Below are positions 1-7,906 of a stretch of 64,000 bases of DNA, piece after piece. Every line of letters starts with the position of its first letter. The stretch's first letter is position 1. Made by a program: the position numbers and the translations under genes. The notes under the pieces are model-generated. The model saw only the letters and a list, made by a program, of their open reading frames with translations. It was not told where the DNA came from and ran no database searches. This DNA comes from Pseudomonas sp. JM0905a (GTDB lineage: Bacteria; Pseudomonadota; Gammaproteobacteria; Pseudomonadales; Pseudomonadaceae), in assembly GCF_014700075.1 (NCBI RefSeq), contig NZ_JACXBU010000002.1:62001-126000 (forward strand), read 5' to 3'.

Positions 1-1257
1 CGCGAGCGGCAGAACCTGCTGTGGCGCCTGGCCGACCTGATGGAGCGCGACGCCCAGGAGCTGGCCGAGCTGGAATGCCTGAACAACGGCAAGAGCGCCG
101 CCGTGGCCCAGGTGATGGACGTGCAGCTGGCCATCGACTTCCTGCGCTACATGGCCGGCTGGGCCACCAAGATCGAAGGCGCCACGGTCGATGCCTCCCT
201 GCCGCTGATGCCCCATGACCAGTTCCACGGCTACATCCGCCGCGAAGCCGTCGGAGTGGTCGGCGCCATCGTCGCCTGGAACTTCCCGCTGCTGCTGGCC
301 TGCTGGAAACTCGGTCCGGCGCTGGCCACCGGCTGCACCGTGGTGCTCAAACCCGCCGACGAAACCCCGCTGACCGCCCTCAAGCTCGCCGAGCTGGTGC
401 TGGAGGCCGGCTACCCGGCCGGGGTGTTCAACGTCATCACCGGCACCGGCCTCAATGCCGGCGTCGCCCTCACCCGCCATCCGGGCGTGGACAAGCTGAC
501 CTTCACCGGCTCCACCGAAGTCGGCAAGCAGATCGGCAAGGCGGCCATGGACAACATGACCCGCGTGACCCTGGAACTCGGCGGCAAGTCACCGACCATC
601 GTCCTGCCTGACGCCAACCTCGCCGAAGCCGCCGCCGGCGCTGCCAGCGCGATCTTCTTCAACCAGGGCCAGGTCTGCTGCGCCGGCTCGCGCCTGTACG
701 TGCACCGCAAGCATTTCGACAACGTGATCGCCGACATCGCCGGCATCGCCAACGGCATGAAGCTGGGCAACGGCCTCGACCCGAGCGTGCAGATGGGCCC
801 GCTGATCTCCGCCAAGCAGCAGGACCGCGTCACCGGCTACATCAACCTCGGCCGCGAACTGGGCGCCACCATCGCCTGCGGTGGCGAAGGCTTCGGCCCC
901 GGCTACTTCGTCAAGCCGACGGTGATCGTCGACGTCGACCAGCAGCACCGCCTGGTGCAGGAAGAAATCTTCGGCCCGGTGCTGGTGGCGATGCCCTTCG
1001 ACGATGTCGACGAGGTGGTGCGCATGGCCAACGACAACCCCTATGGCCTGGGCGCCAGCGTCTGGTCCAACGACCTCGCGGCGGTGCACCGCATGGTGCC
1101 GCGCATCAAGTCCGGCTCGGTCTGGGTCAACTGCCACAGCGCCCTCGACCCGGCCCTGCCCTTCGGCGGCTACAAGCTCTCCGGCGTCGGCCGCGAAATG
1201 GGCGCGGCGGCCATCGAGCACTACACCGAGCTGAAGTCGGTGCTGATCAAGCTCTGA
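1..1257 (+). CDS. Aldehyde dehydrogenase, phenylacetaldehyde dehydrogenase-like (5' end outside window)
   Basis: NAD(P)-dependent aldehyde dehydrogenase; 418 residues are visible and roughly the first 75-80 lie before the window. The frame is open from base 1. Family landmarks are present: the cofactor-binding stretch AWNFPLLLA, the FTGSTEVG nucleotide-binding motif, the general-base Glu in LELGGKS (visible residue ~192) and the nucleophilic Cys in GQVCC (visible residue ~226), then the EEIFGPV motif. It closely resembles the second dehydrogenase at 5366-6856 and the FeaB/PeaE phenylacetaldehyde group. With the amine ligase, permease and FeaR-like regulator nearby, it probably oxidises an aldehyde released from an amine. 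The exact substrate cannot be read from sequence. It is followed by a REP palindrome. Confidence 0.9.
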   Translation, partial: RERQNLLWRLADLMERDAQELAELECLNNGKSAAVAQVMDVQLAIDFLRYMAGWATKIEGATVDASLPLMPHDQFHGYIRREAVGVVGAIVAWNFPLLLACWKLGPALATGCTVVLKPADETPLTALKLAELVLEAGYPAGVFNVITGTGLNAGVALTRHPGVDKLTFTGSTEVGKQIGKAAMDNMTRVTLELGGKSPTIVLPDANLAEAAAGAASAIFFNQGQVCCAGSRLYVHRKHFDNVIADIAGIANGMKLGNGLDPSVQMGPLISAKQQDRVTGYINLGRELGATIACGGEGFGPGYFVKPTVIVDVDQQHRLVQEEIFGPVLVAMPFDDVDEVVRMANDNPYGLGASVWSNDLAAVHRMVPRIKSGSVWVNCHSALDPALPFGGYKLSGVGREMGAAAIEHYTELKSVLIKL

Positions 1258-1333
1258 GTGCCCGGACGACCTTTGTTCTGATGGGTTTCGTACCTCTACC
1301 CATCCTACAAAGGCGCCACGCCCTTGCCCCACC

Positions 1334-1373
1334 TGTGGGGGCGAATTTATTCGCGAATGAATTCGCCCCCACA
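1334..1373. repeat. REP palindrome (type A arms)
   Basis: Imperfect palindrome starting TGTGGGGGCGAAT and ending ATTCGCCCCCACA, with an ATTCGCG spacer. It is the same arm sequence as the other REP/REPIN elements in the window. It is the main feature of the 311-bp gap 1258-1568, which otherwise holds only the leader of the next small gene. It may act as a transcript-end hairpin for the upstream dehydrogenase. Confidence 0.85.
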
Positions 1374-1568
1374 ACCCACCATCCGCAGCACAGCCCCGCC
1401 TCCGTGGGCGAACTAGACTGATAGAGGTCGGAATGACAGCAAGCGCTGTCATTCGAACCGCAGTCGAAATGACATCACACGCCGCATGTTGTTGATCTGA
1501 AAGGATTTCACTTCTGGCACGGAATGTGACGAGGACCCTTTGCCATACAACAGTCGAAGGGAACCATC

Positions 1569-1913
1569 ATGAAAGTCCCCAGTTTCACCCTGTGCCTTGT
1601 CCTGCTCGCTTCATCCCCCGCCTTCGCTGCGGAAGTCCTCTCCGAAGTTCCTGACACCACCGCCGGCAAAGCGGGCGGCGGCATGACCGGACTGATGCTC
1701 GGTGCCATCGGCGGACCGGCTGGTGCCATCGCCGGCGCCGCGGTGGGCTACTTCGGTGGCGGTGCCGCCCAGCAAGCCACCGGCCTCGCCGAACCCGCCT
1801 ACATGGTGAAGATGGATGACGGCTCGGTGCAGCGCTTCCGCTCCCCCGGCAAGCATTTCAAGCCGGGTGATCAGGTCGTGGTGCGCGGCATCCGCATCGA
1901 AGCCGTGAACTGA
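1569..1913 (+). CDS. Small exported glycine-zipper protein
   Basis: 114-residue protein with a clear Sec signal peptide (MKVPSFTLCLVLLASSPAFA, cleavage after about residue 20). A Gly/Ala-rich segment at about residues 37-65 (GGGMTGLMLGAIGGP ... AAVGYFGGG) has the glycine-zipper spacing of envelope proteins of the SlyB/Rick_17kDa type. The C-terminal third is polar, with a DDGSVQRF stretch, and could be a small beta domain. The start is supported by the signal peptide and a purine-rich AAGGGAACCATC leader. It stands alone between the dehydrogenase and a convergent permease. A periplasmic or outer-membrane location is likely; the function is unknown. Confidence 0.75.
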   Translation: MKVPSFTLCLVLLASSPAFAAEVLSEVPDTTAGKAGGGMTGLMLGAIGGPAGAIAGAAVGYFGGGAAQQATGLAEPAYMVKMDDGSVQRFRSPGKHFKPGDQVVVRGIRIEAVN

Positions 1914-1918
1914 AGTCG

Positions 1919-1949
1919 CAGCGCCCCTCTCCCGACAGGACAGGGGCGC
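1919..1949. terminator. GC-rich hairpin between convergent genes
   Basis: Inverted repeat GCGCCCCT ... AGGGGCGC in the 45-bp gap between the stop codons of the small envelope gene and the permease. It could act on both strands, but there is no clear T-tract, so this is a weak terminator call. Confidence 0.4.
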
Positions 1950-1958
1950 CGGCGCGGG

Positions 1959-3509
1959 TCACTTGTTCAGCGCCTCTTCCGCTGCGGCAATCTCCGCCTG
2001 GCGCTTGGCGATCATGTCGCCGATCGGCGGCCCCTGGAAGCGCCGTGCCTCGAAGGCGAACCAGACGATCCCGGTGAGGATCAGGAAGCCGATGGTGATG
2101 TACAGCGCCCAGTCGTTTGGCGGCTGGATGCCGATGATGAAGATCAGCGCCATCGAGATGATCGACAGGATCGCCACCAGCGAGAACAGGCCGCGCCCTA
2201 GATTCCACGGCCCCATGCGCGGCCACTTGGCCGTGCCGAAGGTGAACAGCCCGAGCACGATCGGGATGGCGAAGGAGAAGAACAGGAAGATCACGGTGCA
2301 CGACACGACGATGGTGTAGACCGGCGTTTCGCCGATGGACACCAGCGACGAGCCCCAGACAAACAGCACCGCCAGCGTGGCGCCGGTCCAGATCGCCGCC
2401 ACCGGGGTACGGTGGGCCGGCGAGACGCTGGCCAGTGCCTTGGACGCCGGCAGGCCGCCGTCGCGGGCGAAGGCGTAAATCATCCGCGAAACCGAGGTCA
2501 CCGTGGCCAGGCCGCAGAGGATCTGCGAGATGAAGATGGCCAGGTAGAGCAGTTCCTTCACTGTCGAATTCACCTGGGTGTCCATGGCCCAGAAAAACAC
2601 GTTCCAACCCTGAGCCGCCGCCTCTTCCATGCTTGGCAGCATCAGCACGAAGGCGCTCAGCATCAGCCAGCCGAACAGCAGCGACCAGACCACCGACATC
2701 ACCATGCCGCGCGGCACCGAGTGGGCCGCCTGCACGGTTTCCTCCGAGGTGTGGGCCGAGGCGTCGTAGCCGGTGATGGTGTAGATCGGCAGCAGCAGGC
2801 CGAGGAGGAAGATCCAGCCGTTGGACACTTCCGGCCAGACGTTGCCACCGGTCGCGCCGGAGAAGTTGCCGAAGGTCCAGAGCCGGGAGAACTCGTAGCT
2901 CGGCGCGGCCGCCAGGCAAACGATGGTCAGGGCGATGGCCGTGGCGAAGATCAGGTAGCCGGAAAAGTCCGTGAGCTTGGCCGTCAACCCGATGCCGAAG
3001 TGGTTACAGAGCGCCTGCCCGCCAGTGAGGATGGCGAGGAAGATGATGCGCGTGGTGATGGTGTCTTCCATGCCCAGCATCGGTCCGAAGGAGCCGAAGA
3101 AGAAATAATAGGTGCCGACGTTGATCGCCCCCAGCACGGTCACCAGGCCCAGCAGGTTGAACCAGGCGGTGAGCCAGCCGGTGAAGCGGTTGCCGAGGAT
3201 CGAGCCCCAGTGGTACAGCCCGCCGGCCGTGGGATAGGCCGAGGCGATCTGCGCCATGGCCACGGCGAAGACCCCGGAGATCATGCAGCCCAGCGGCCAG
3301 CCGATGCCGATGGAGGCACCACCTGCGCCGGAGGTGCCCTGGGCCAGCGAGTTGATGCCGCCGGACAGGATGCAAATGATGGAGAAGGAAATCGCGAAGT
3401 TGGAGAAGCCGCCCATGCGTCGCGACAGCTCCTGGGCATAGCCCATGCTGTGCAACAGCTTGACGTCATCGTCCTGATGCGTGGAGCCGTGTTGGCCTGC
3501 AGGATTCAT
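1959..3509 (-). CDS. APC-family amino acid/amine permease
   Basis: 516-residue integral inner-membrane transporter with about 12 hydrophobic segments. The N-terminal GFSNFAISFSIICILSGG is typical of the APC (amino acid-polyamine-organocation) superfamily, as is the PTAGGLYHWGS loop. I chose the internal ATG at 3509 (MNPAGQH) over the longer frame at 3560; it follows a purine-rich AAAGGGCACCC leader. The gene lies just downstream of, and on the same strand as, the glutamine-synthetase-like ligase, a pairing common in amine or polyamine use. It likely imports the amine that the ligase acts on. Substrate not determinable. Confidence 0.85.
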   Translation of the reverse strand: MNPAGQHGSTHQDDDVKLLHSMGYAQELSRRMGGFSNFAISFSIICILSGGINSLAQGTSGAGGASIGIGWPLGCMISGVFAVAMAQIASAYPTAGGLYHWGSILGNRFTGWLTAWFNLLGLVTVLGAINVGTYYFFFGSFGPMLGMEDTITTRIIFLAILTGGQALCNHFGIGLTAKLTDFSGYLIFATAIALTIVCLAAAPSYEFSRLWTFGNFSGATGGNVWPEVSNGWIFLLGLLLPIYTITGYDASAHTSEETVQAAHSVPRGMVMSVVWSLLFGWLMLSAFVLMLPSMEEAAAQGWNVFFWAMDTQVNSTVKELLYLAIFISQILCGLATVTSVSRMIYAFARDGGLPASKALASVSPAHRTPVAAIWTGATLAVLFVWGSSLVSIGETPVYTIVVSCTVIFLFFSFAIPIVLGLFTFGTAKWPRMGPWNLGRGLFSLVAILSIISMALIFIIGIQPPNDWALYITIGFLILTGIVWFAFEARRFQGPPIGDMIAKRQAEIAAAEEALNK

Positions 3510-3664
3510 CTTGGGTGCCCTTTGTTGGGAATGGATTGCTCCATGCGGCGGTTCGGGCACCTTCCCCGCCGACTCTCAGACAGCCTGTCGTACTGCTCCC
3601 ATCCCCGTTACAAACCGGTCAGCGGGCGTGCCCGAACCCGCCGCTGGCCGGACAACGAAAACCT

Positions 3665-5038
3665 TCAGTAACGCTCGAAGCCGCGTTGCAGCTCCCAGTC
3701 GGTGATACGCCGGTCGTACTCCTTCTGCTCCCACTCGGCGGTGTGCACGTAATGGTCGACCACCTCGTCGCCGAAAGCCTTGCGCAGCATGGCCGAGCCC
3801 TTGAGGGCGGCCGTGGCTTCGCGCAGGGTCTTGTCGACTTCCGGCAACTGGTCGTTCATGTAGGCGTCGCCCTCGAAGGGGGCTGCCAGTTCGAGTTGTT
3901 CGTCGATGCCCGCCAGCCCCGCGGCGATCAACGCGGCGAAGGCGAGATAGGGGTTGAGGTCGGCACCGCCGATGCGGCACTCGATGCGCACCGACTTGCT
4001 GCCCTCGGCGCAGAGGCGGAAGCCGGCGGTGCGGTTGTCGCGGCTCCATACCGCGCGGGTCGGCGCGAAGGTACCGGCCTGGAAGCGCTTGTAGGAGTTG
4101 ATGTAGGGCGCGAGGAAATAGGTGACTTCGCTGGCGTACTTGAGCTGCCCGGCCACCCACCCGCGCATCAGCTTCGACATGCCGAACTCGTCCTTGGGAT
4201 CGTAGAACATCGGCTTCTTGCCTTTCTTGTCCCAGAGCGAGCTGTGGATGTGGCAACTGGAGCCGGCCAGGTCATAGCGCCACTTGGACATGAAGGTGAT
4301 CGACTTGCCCTGCTGGTAGGCGATCTCCTTGCAGGCGTGCTTGATGATGGCGTGGCGGTCGGCCATGGTCAGGGCGTCGGCGTAGCGGACGTTGATCTCT
4401 TCCTGCCCGGGCCCCCACTCCCCTTTCGAGTTCTCCACCGGCACCCCGCAGGCCTGCAGGTGCTTGCGGATCGCCCGCAACACGGGTTCCTCGCGGGTGG
4501 TCTGGAGGATGCTGTAGTCCTCGATGTAATGCGACGCCGTCTTCGGATGGCTGTAGTTGCGCCGGTGGATGGCGTCGTAGCTCTCGTCGAAGAGATAGAA
4601 CTCCAGCTCCGAGGCGAACATGCCTGTATAGCCACGCTCGGCCAGCCGGGCCACCTGCTTGCGGAGGATAGCGCGCGGGCTGTGGGGCAGGTCCTCGCGG
4701 TGGTGATGGTCGAGCACATCGCAGAGCACCAGCGCCGTGCAGTCCAGCCAGGGCACCCGGCGCAGGGTGCTCATGTCCGGCTTCAGCACGAAGTCGCCGT
4801 AGCCCTTGCTCCAGCTCGCCGCGGCATAGCCCGGCACCGGCTCCATGTCGATGTCGTCGGCCAGCAGGTAGTTGCAGCAGTGCGTCTCCTCGAAGGCGCT
4901 GTCGACAAAGAATTCTGCCTGGAAGCGTTTGCCAACCAATCGTCCCTGCATGTCCACCATGCAGGCCAGCACCGTGTCGATCTCGCCGCTGGCAACGGCT
5001 TGCTTGAGTTCGTCGAAGCTGAGGAGAGGTTCGCTCAT
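3665..5038 (-). CDS. Glutamine synthetase-like gamma-glutamyl-amine ligase
   Basis: 457-residue member of the glutamine synthetase fold that most likely joins glutamate to an amine (gamma-glutamylation) using ATP. Landmarks are the metal-binding ELEFYLF, GPGQEEINV, the SSCHIHSS histidine loop and the NRTAGFR arginine region. It is like the PA5508/IpuC/PuuA class rather than true GlnA, since the N-terminus is divergent and the tyrosine adenylylation region of GlnA is not recognisable. The start at 5038 has AAGGA 8 bases upstream. The permease follows on the same strand and phenylacetaldehyde dehydrogenase genes surround it. This suggests a role in catabolism of an aromatic or aliphatic monoamine; the precise amine is inference. 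Confidence 0.85.
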   Translation of the reverse strand: MSEPLLSFDELKQAVASGEIDTVLACMVDMQGRLVGKRFQAEFFVDSAFEETHCCNYLLADDIDMEPVPGYAAASWSKGYGDFVLKPDMSTLRRVPWLDCTALVLCDVLDHHHREDLPHSPRAILRKQVARLAERGYTGMFASELEFYLFDESYDAIHRRNYSHPKTASHYIEDYSILQTTREEPVLRAIRKHLQACGVPVENSKGEWGPGQEEINVRYADALTMADRHAIIKHACKEIAYQQGKSITFMSKWRYDLAGSSCHIHSSLWDKKGKKPMFYDPKDEFGMSKLMRGWVAGQLKYASEVTYFLAPYINSYKRFQAGTFAPTRAVWSRDNRTAGFRLCAEGSKSVRIECRIGGADLNPYLAFAALIAAGLAGIDEQLELAAPFEGDAYMNDQLPEVDKTLREATAALKGSAMLRKAFGDEVVDHYVHTAEWEQKEYDRRITDWELQRGFERY

Positions 5039-5185
5039 GAGGCGGTCCTTTGGTCGGGGGACTGCCGAAAGCTTAGTTCAGGAATGGAAAGTGCAAGGCT
5101 TGCCCGCACCAGGACGGTGCGAACGGCGTAGATCGGGGAATTTGCGGGGGTTTTGCTGTATCGAGATCCCCATTGTACGGCCGAA

Positions 5186-5283
5186 CTGTGGGGGCGATTT
5201 CAATCGCTAAGCAGGACGAAGTCCTGCCATTCGGTTCCTCGGGGCAGCTGCGCTGCCCTTAGCGAATGAATTCGCCCCCACAG
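5186..5283. repeat. REPIN (arm B ... arm A) with two internal hairpins
   Basis: 98-bp element. The left arm is TGTGGGGGCGATTTCAATCG and the right arm is CGAATGAATTCGCCCCCACA, in inverted orientation. Inside are two small hairpins, GCAGGACgaaGTCCTGC and GGCAGCtgcGCTGCC. It fills most of the 327-bp gap 5039-5365 together with the feaB terminator and the ligase promoter region. Confidence 0.85.
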
Positions 5284-5316
5284 GAAAGCGAGCTCGTCTT
5301 TGTGCCTGAAACCCAC

Positions 5317-5349
5317 AAAAAAACCGGCAGGCGTGAAGGCGCCTGCCGG
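5317..5349 (-). terminator. Rho-independent terminator of feaB
   Basis: On the minus strand a perfect 10-bp stem CCGGCAGGCG with a 6-base loop is followed by a run of seven T. It begins 16 bases past the feaB stop codon. It separates feaB from the ligase/permease pair, so the two are probably distinct transcripts. Confidence 0.9.
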
Positions 5350-5365
5350 AAATCGAGGGTTCGAA

Positions 5366-6856
5366 TCAATGGGAGATGCAGACCGACTTCAGCTCGGTGT
5401 ACGCCTCGATCACTGCGCGGCCGAACTCGCGGCCCATGCCGGACTGCTTGACGCCGCCGAAGGGCATGTTCGGGTCCAGCAGCACGTGGGCGTTGACCCA
5501 CACGGTGCCGGCCTCGATGCGCGGCACCAGGTTCATCGCCTTGGACAGGTCGTTGGTCCAGAGGCTGGCGGCCAGGCCGTACACGCTGTCGTTGGCCAGT
5601 TCGATCATGGCGTCCTCATCGGTGAAGGGGATCACCGACAGCACCGGGCCGAAGACCTCTTCGCGGGACACGGTCATCTCGTGGTTCACATCGGCCAGCA
5701 CGGTGGGCTGGACGAAGAAGCCGTCGCCTTCCAGGCGCTCGCCACCGGCCACCACGCGGGCGCCTTCCTGGCGGGCCAGGTCGATGTGCTTGAGCACGTT
5801 CAGCTGCTGCTTGCGCGACACCAGCGGGTTGATCGCCGCGTCCTGGTCCATGCCCGGACCGATCGACAGGCCCTTCACCGCAGCGGCCAGGCGCTGGACG
5901 AAGGGCTCGTAGATGGACTGGTGCACGTAGAAGCGCGAGGCCGCGGCACACACCTGGCCGTTGTTCAGCAGGCCGCCGAGCAGCGCGCCCTGTACGGCCT
6001 TCTCCACGTCGGCATCGGCCAGCAGGATCATCGGGTTCTTGCCGCCCAGTTCCAGGGCGAAGCGGGTCATGTTCTCCATGCAGGCCACGCCGACGCTCTT
6101 GCCCACGGCGGTGGAGCCGGTGAAGGACACCTTGCTGATCAGCGGGTGCGAGGCCAGGGCGTTGCCCACGGTGCTGCCGCCGCCGGTGACGACGTTGAAC
6201 ACGCCGGCTGGGATGCCCGCTTCGAAGGCCAGTTCGGCCAGGCGCAGGGCGGTCAGCGGGGTTTCGCTGGCGGGCTTGATGACCACGGTGCAGCCGGTGG
6301 CCAGCGCCGGCATGGCCTTCCAGGTGGTGATCATCAGCGGGAAGTTCCACGGCACGATGCCGGCGACCACGCCCACCGGCTCACGACGGGCGAAGGCGGT
6401 GAAGCGCGAGCCCGGCGGAATCGGGATGGACACGTCCATGGTCTGACCTTCGATCTTGGTCGCCCAGCCGGCCATGTAGCGCATGAACTCGACGGTGGCG
6501 CCGACGTCCAGCATGCGCGACATGTTGATCGACTTGCCCTGGCTCAGGGTCTCCAGCTGGGCCAGTTCCTCGGCGTTCTCTTCCACCAGGGCGGCGAAAC
6601 GCAGCAGGATGCGCTCGCGGTCGGCCGGACGCAGGCCGGACCAGACGCGGGACTTGAACGCCTGGTGGGCAGACTTCACGGCGCGATCCAGGTACTCCAG
6701 CGGCACGTCAGGCACGTGGGCGATGGCTTCGCCGGTGGCCGGGTTCAGCACCGGGGTCGTCGGGCCTTCCGGCAGCACCCACTGGCCGTCGATGAAGCAA
6801 CCGTGGCGGCGCTCCAGGAATGCCGCCACCTGCGGCAGGATTTCAACCTTGCTCAT
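5366..6856 (-). CDS. feaB: Phenylacetaldehyde dehydrogenase
   Basis: 496-residue NAD-dependent aldehyde dehydrogenase of normal length, oxidising phenylacetaldehyde (or the 4-hydroxy analogue) to the phenylacetate that feeds the paa pathway next door. Motifs are VPWNFPL, FTGSTAVGKS, the base Glu in LELGGKN, the nucleophilic Cys in NNGQVCAAASR (about residue 303) and EEVFGPVLS. The whole chain matches the FeaB/PeaE/PadA group in my reading. The start has GAGGA 7 bases upstream. It is co-directional with the cytochrome c gene upstream (gap 47 bp) and ends at a strong terminator. The FeaR-like activator at 7907-8827 is the obvious regulator. Confidence 0.9.
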   Translation of the reverse strand: MSKVEILPQVAAFLERRHGCFIDGQWVLPEGPTTPVLNPATGEAIAHVPDVPLEYLDRAVKSAHQAFKSRVWSGLRPADRERILLRFAALVEENAEELAQLETLSQGKSINMSRMLDVGATVEFMRYMAGWATKIEGQTMDVSIPIPPGSRFTAFARREPVGVVAGIVPWNFPLMITTWKAMPALATGCTVVIKPASETPLTALRLAELAFEAGIPAGVFNVVTGGGSTVGNALASHPLISKVSFTGSTAVGKSVGVACMENMTRFALELGGKNPMILLADADVEKAVQGALLGGLLNNGQVCAAASRFYVHQSIYEPFVQRLAAAVKGLSIGPGMDQDAAINPLVSRKQQLNVLKHIDLARQEGARVVAGGERLEGDGFFVQPTVLADVNHEMTVSREEVFGPVLSVIPFTDEDAMIELANDSVYGLAASLWTNDLSKAMNLVPRIEAGTVWVNAHVLLDPNMPFGGVKQSGMGREFGRAVIEAYTELKSVCISH

Positions 6857-6903
6857 GCTCGATCCTCATTATCCGTGGGCCGGGCGCCTGCCCGGCGCCA
6901 TCA

Positions 6904-7296
6904 TTATTTCTGTGCGCCCAGGAAGCAGCCGACCGCGTGACGGCCGTCGGCATCAGCCATCCCGGCATAGGGCATGTAGGTACCGGCGACGAAGGACTGG
7001 GGCTGGGCAATGAACTGCTCCAGGCTGTCCAGCTTCCATTCCACCGCTTTGGACTTCATCGCCTGGGAGTAACTGAAACCAGCCAAGCTGCCGGATTTGC
7101 GGCCATACAGGCCGTGCAGGTTGGGGCCCATCATGGCCGGACCGCCCTGCTTGGCCGAATGGCACACCGAGCAGTCGCTGCCAAACAGCACTTCGCCCTT
7201 CTGCACCTGTTCCGGCGCGCAATCCGCAGCCAGCGCGGACTGGGCCGCCAGCAGTACCAGGAGGCCGGATAGCAGCCCCATCTTGCGTTTGTGCAT
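6904..7296 (-). CDS. Periplasmic monohaem cytochrome c
   Basis: 130 residues, with a signal peptide (KMGLLSGLLVLLAAQSALA) and one haem site CSVCH near residue 47, with GPNLHGLYGRKSG after it and a probable axial Met in GTYMPYAG. This is the class I small cytochrome pattern. I chose the ATG at 7296, which gives a proper signal peptide and a GGTGGTGAG leader, rather than the longer frame to 7443. It lies directly upstream of feaB on the same strand. It is plausibly the electron acceptor for a periplasmic amine dehydrogenase that would make the aldehyde, but no such dehydrogenase is in this window, so that link is inference. Confidence 0.85.
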   Translation of the reverse strand: MHKRKMGLLSGLLVLLAAQSALAADCAPEQVQKGEVLFGSDCSVCHSAKQGGPAMMGPNLHGLYGRKSGSLAGFSYSQAMKSKAVEWKLDSLEQFIAQPQSFVAGTYMPYAGMADADGRHAVGCFLGAQK

Positions 7297-7465
7297 CAAC
7301 TCACCACCTCGATCGTCCACAGGCCCGCCCCGCGCGGCTGCAACGGCACGCGCGGAATCAGGGCCGATGTCCGGATTCTCTGTGTTGGGAGGAGTCGAGG
7401 TTTTTTTGTCTGTGCCAGACGTATTGGCAGGGCTGCCAGACAAGCCGGGAGCGGGCGATAAACAC

Positions 7466-7542
7466 CTGTAGGGGCGAATTCATTCGCCAAGCAGGACGCA
7501 GTCCTGTTGTAGGTTGGTCCGAGGAACGAGGCCCAACAACAC
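7466..7542. repeat. Partial REPIN followed by partial GTAGGTTGG element
   Basis: Starts with one type A arm (CTGTAGGGGCGAATTCATTC) and the first internal hairpin GCAGGACgcaGTCCTG. It then runs into GTAGGTTGGTCC and GAGGCCCAAC, a fragment of the second repeat family seen at 49950 and 55382. It looks like a composite of two truncated elements. It lies in the 610-bp gap 7297-7906, which holds only repeats. Confidence 0.75.
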
Positions 7543-7570
7543 AGTCACATTCCTGCAGACTCTGGCTTCC

Positions 7571-7603
7571 CTCACCCCAACCCTCTCCCAGAGGGAGAGG
7601 GGG
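7571..7603. repeat. CTCTCCCAGAGGGAGAG palindromic repeat
   Basis: CTCACCC lead followed by the palindrome CCCTCTCCCAGAGGGAGAGG. The same element recurs at 60264-60298. It is a short interspersed repeat, not part of a gene. Confidence 0.7.
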
Positions 7604-7637
7604 CTGACAGTGCTGGCCTGCGAGTAACCTGTGTCTC

Positions 7638-7736
7638 CTGTGGGGGCGAATTCATTCGCCAAGCAGGACACAGTCCTGCCCCAGAGCCCCCAGGGGGCAG
7701 CTGCGCTGCCCATCGCGATTGAAATCGCCCCCACAA
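7638..7736. repeat. REPIN (arm A ... arm B)
   Basis: Full REPIN with the type A arm on the left (GGGGGCGAATTCATTCGC) and the type B arm on the right (GCGATTGAAATCGCCCCC), the reverse order of the copy at 5186. It contains the GCAGGACacaGTCCTGC and GGCAGCtgcGCTGCC inner hairpins. Confidence 0.85.
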
Positions 7737-7781
7737 AAAGAAGACCAAGGCGGAGCGCCGGGGGGCTGGCTGGGCGGGCAC

Positions 7782-7880
7782 CTGTGGGGGCGAATTCATT
7801 CGCCAAGCAGGACGCAGTCCTGCCCTAGAGCCCCCAGGGGGCAGCTGCGCTGCCCTTGGCGATTGAAATCGCCCCTACAG
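7782..7880. repeat. REPIN (arm A ... arm B)
   Basis: Second near-identical REPIN, 45 bases after the one before it and in the same orientation. It ends 26 bases before the feaR stop codon, so it lies at the 3' end of that transcript. Confidence 0.85.
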
Positions 7881-7906
7881 GGAGATCGCCCCTGAGCGGA
7901 TCGCGA

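Noticed and set aside
3515-6940. Long plus-strand frames (3515-5131 and 5300-6940) opposite the ligase and feaB
   Set aside because: Antisense shadows; the ligase and dehydrogenase on the minus strand have full-length family motifs and ribosome sites.
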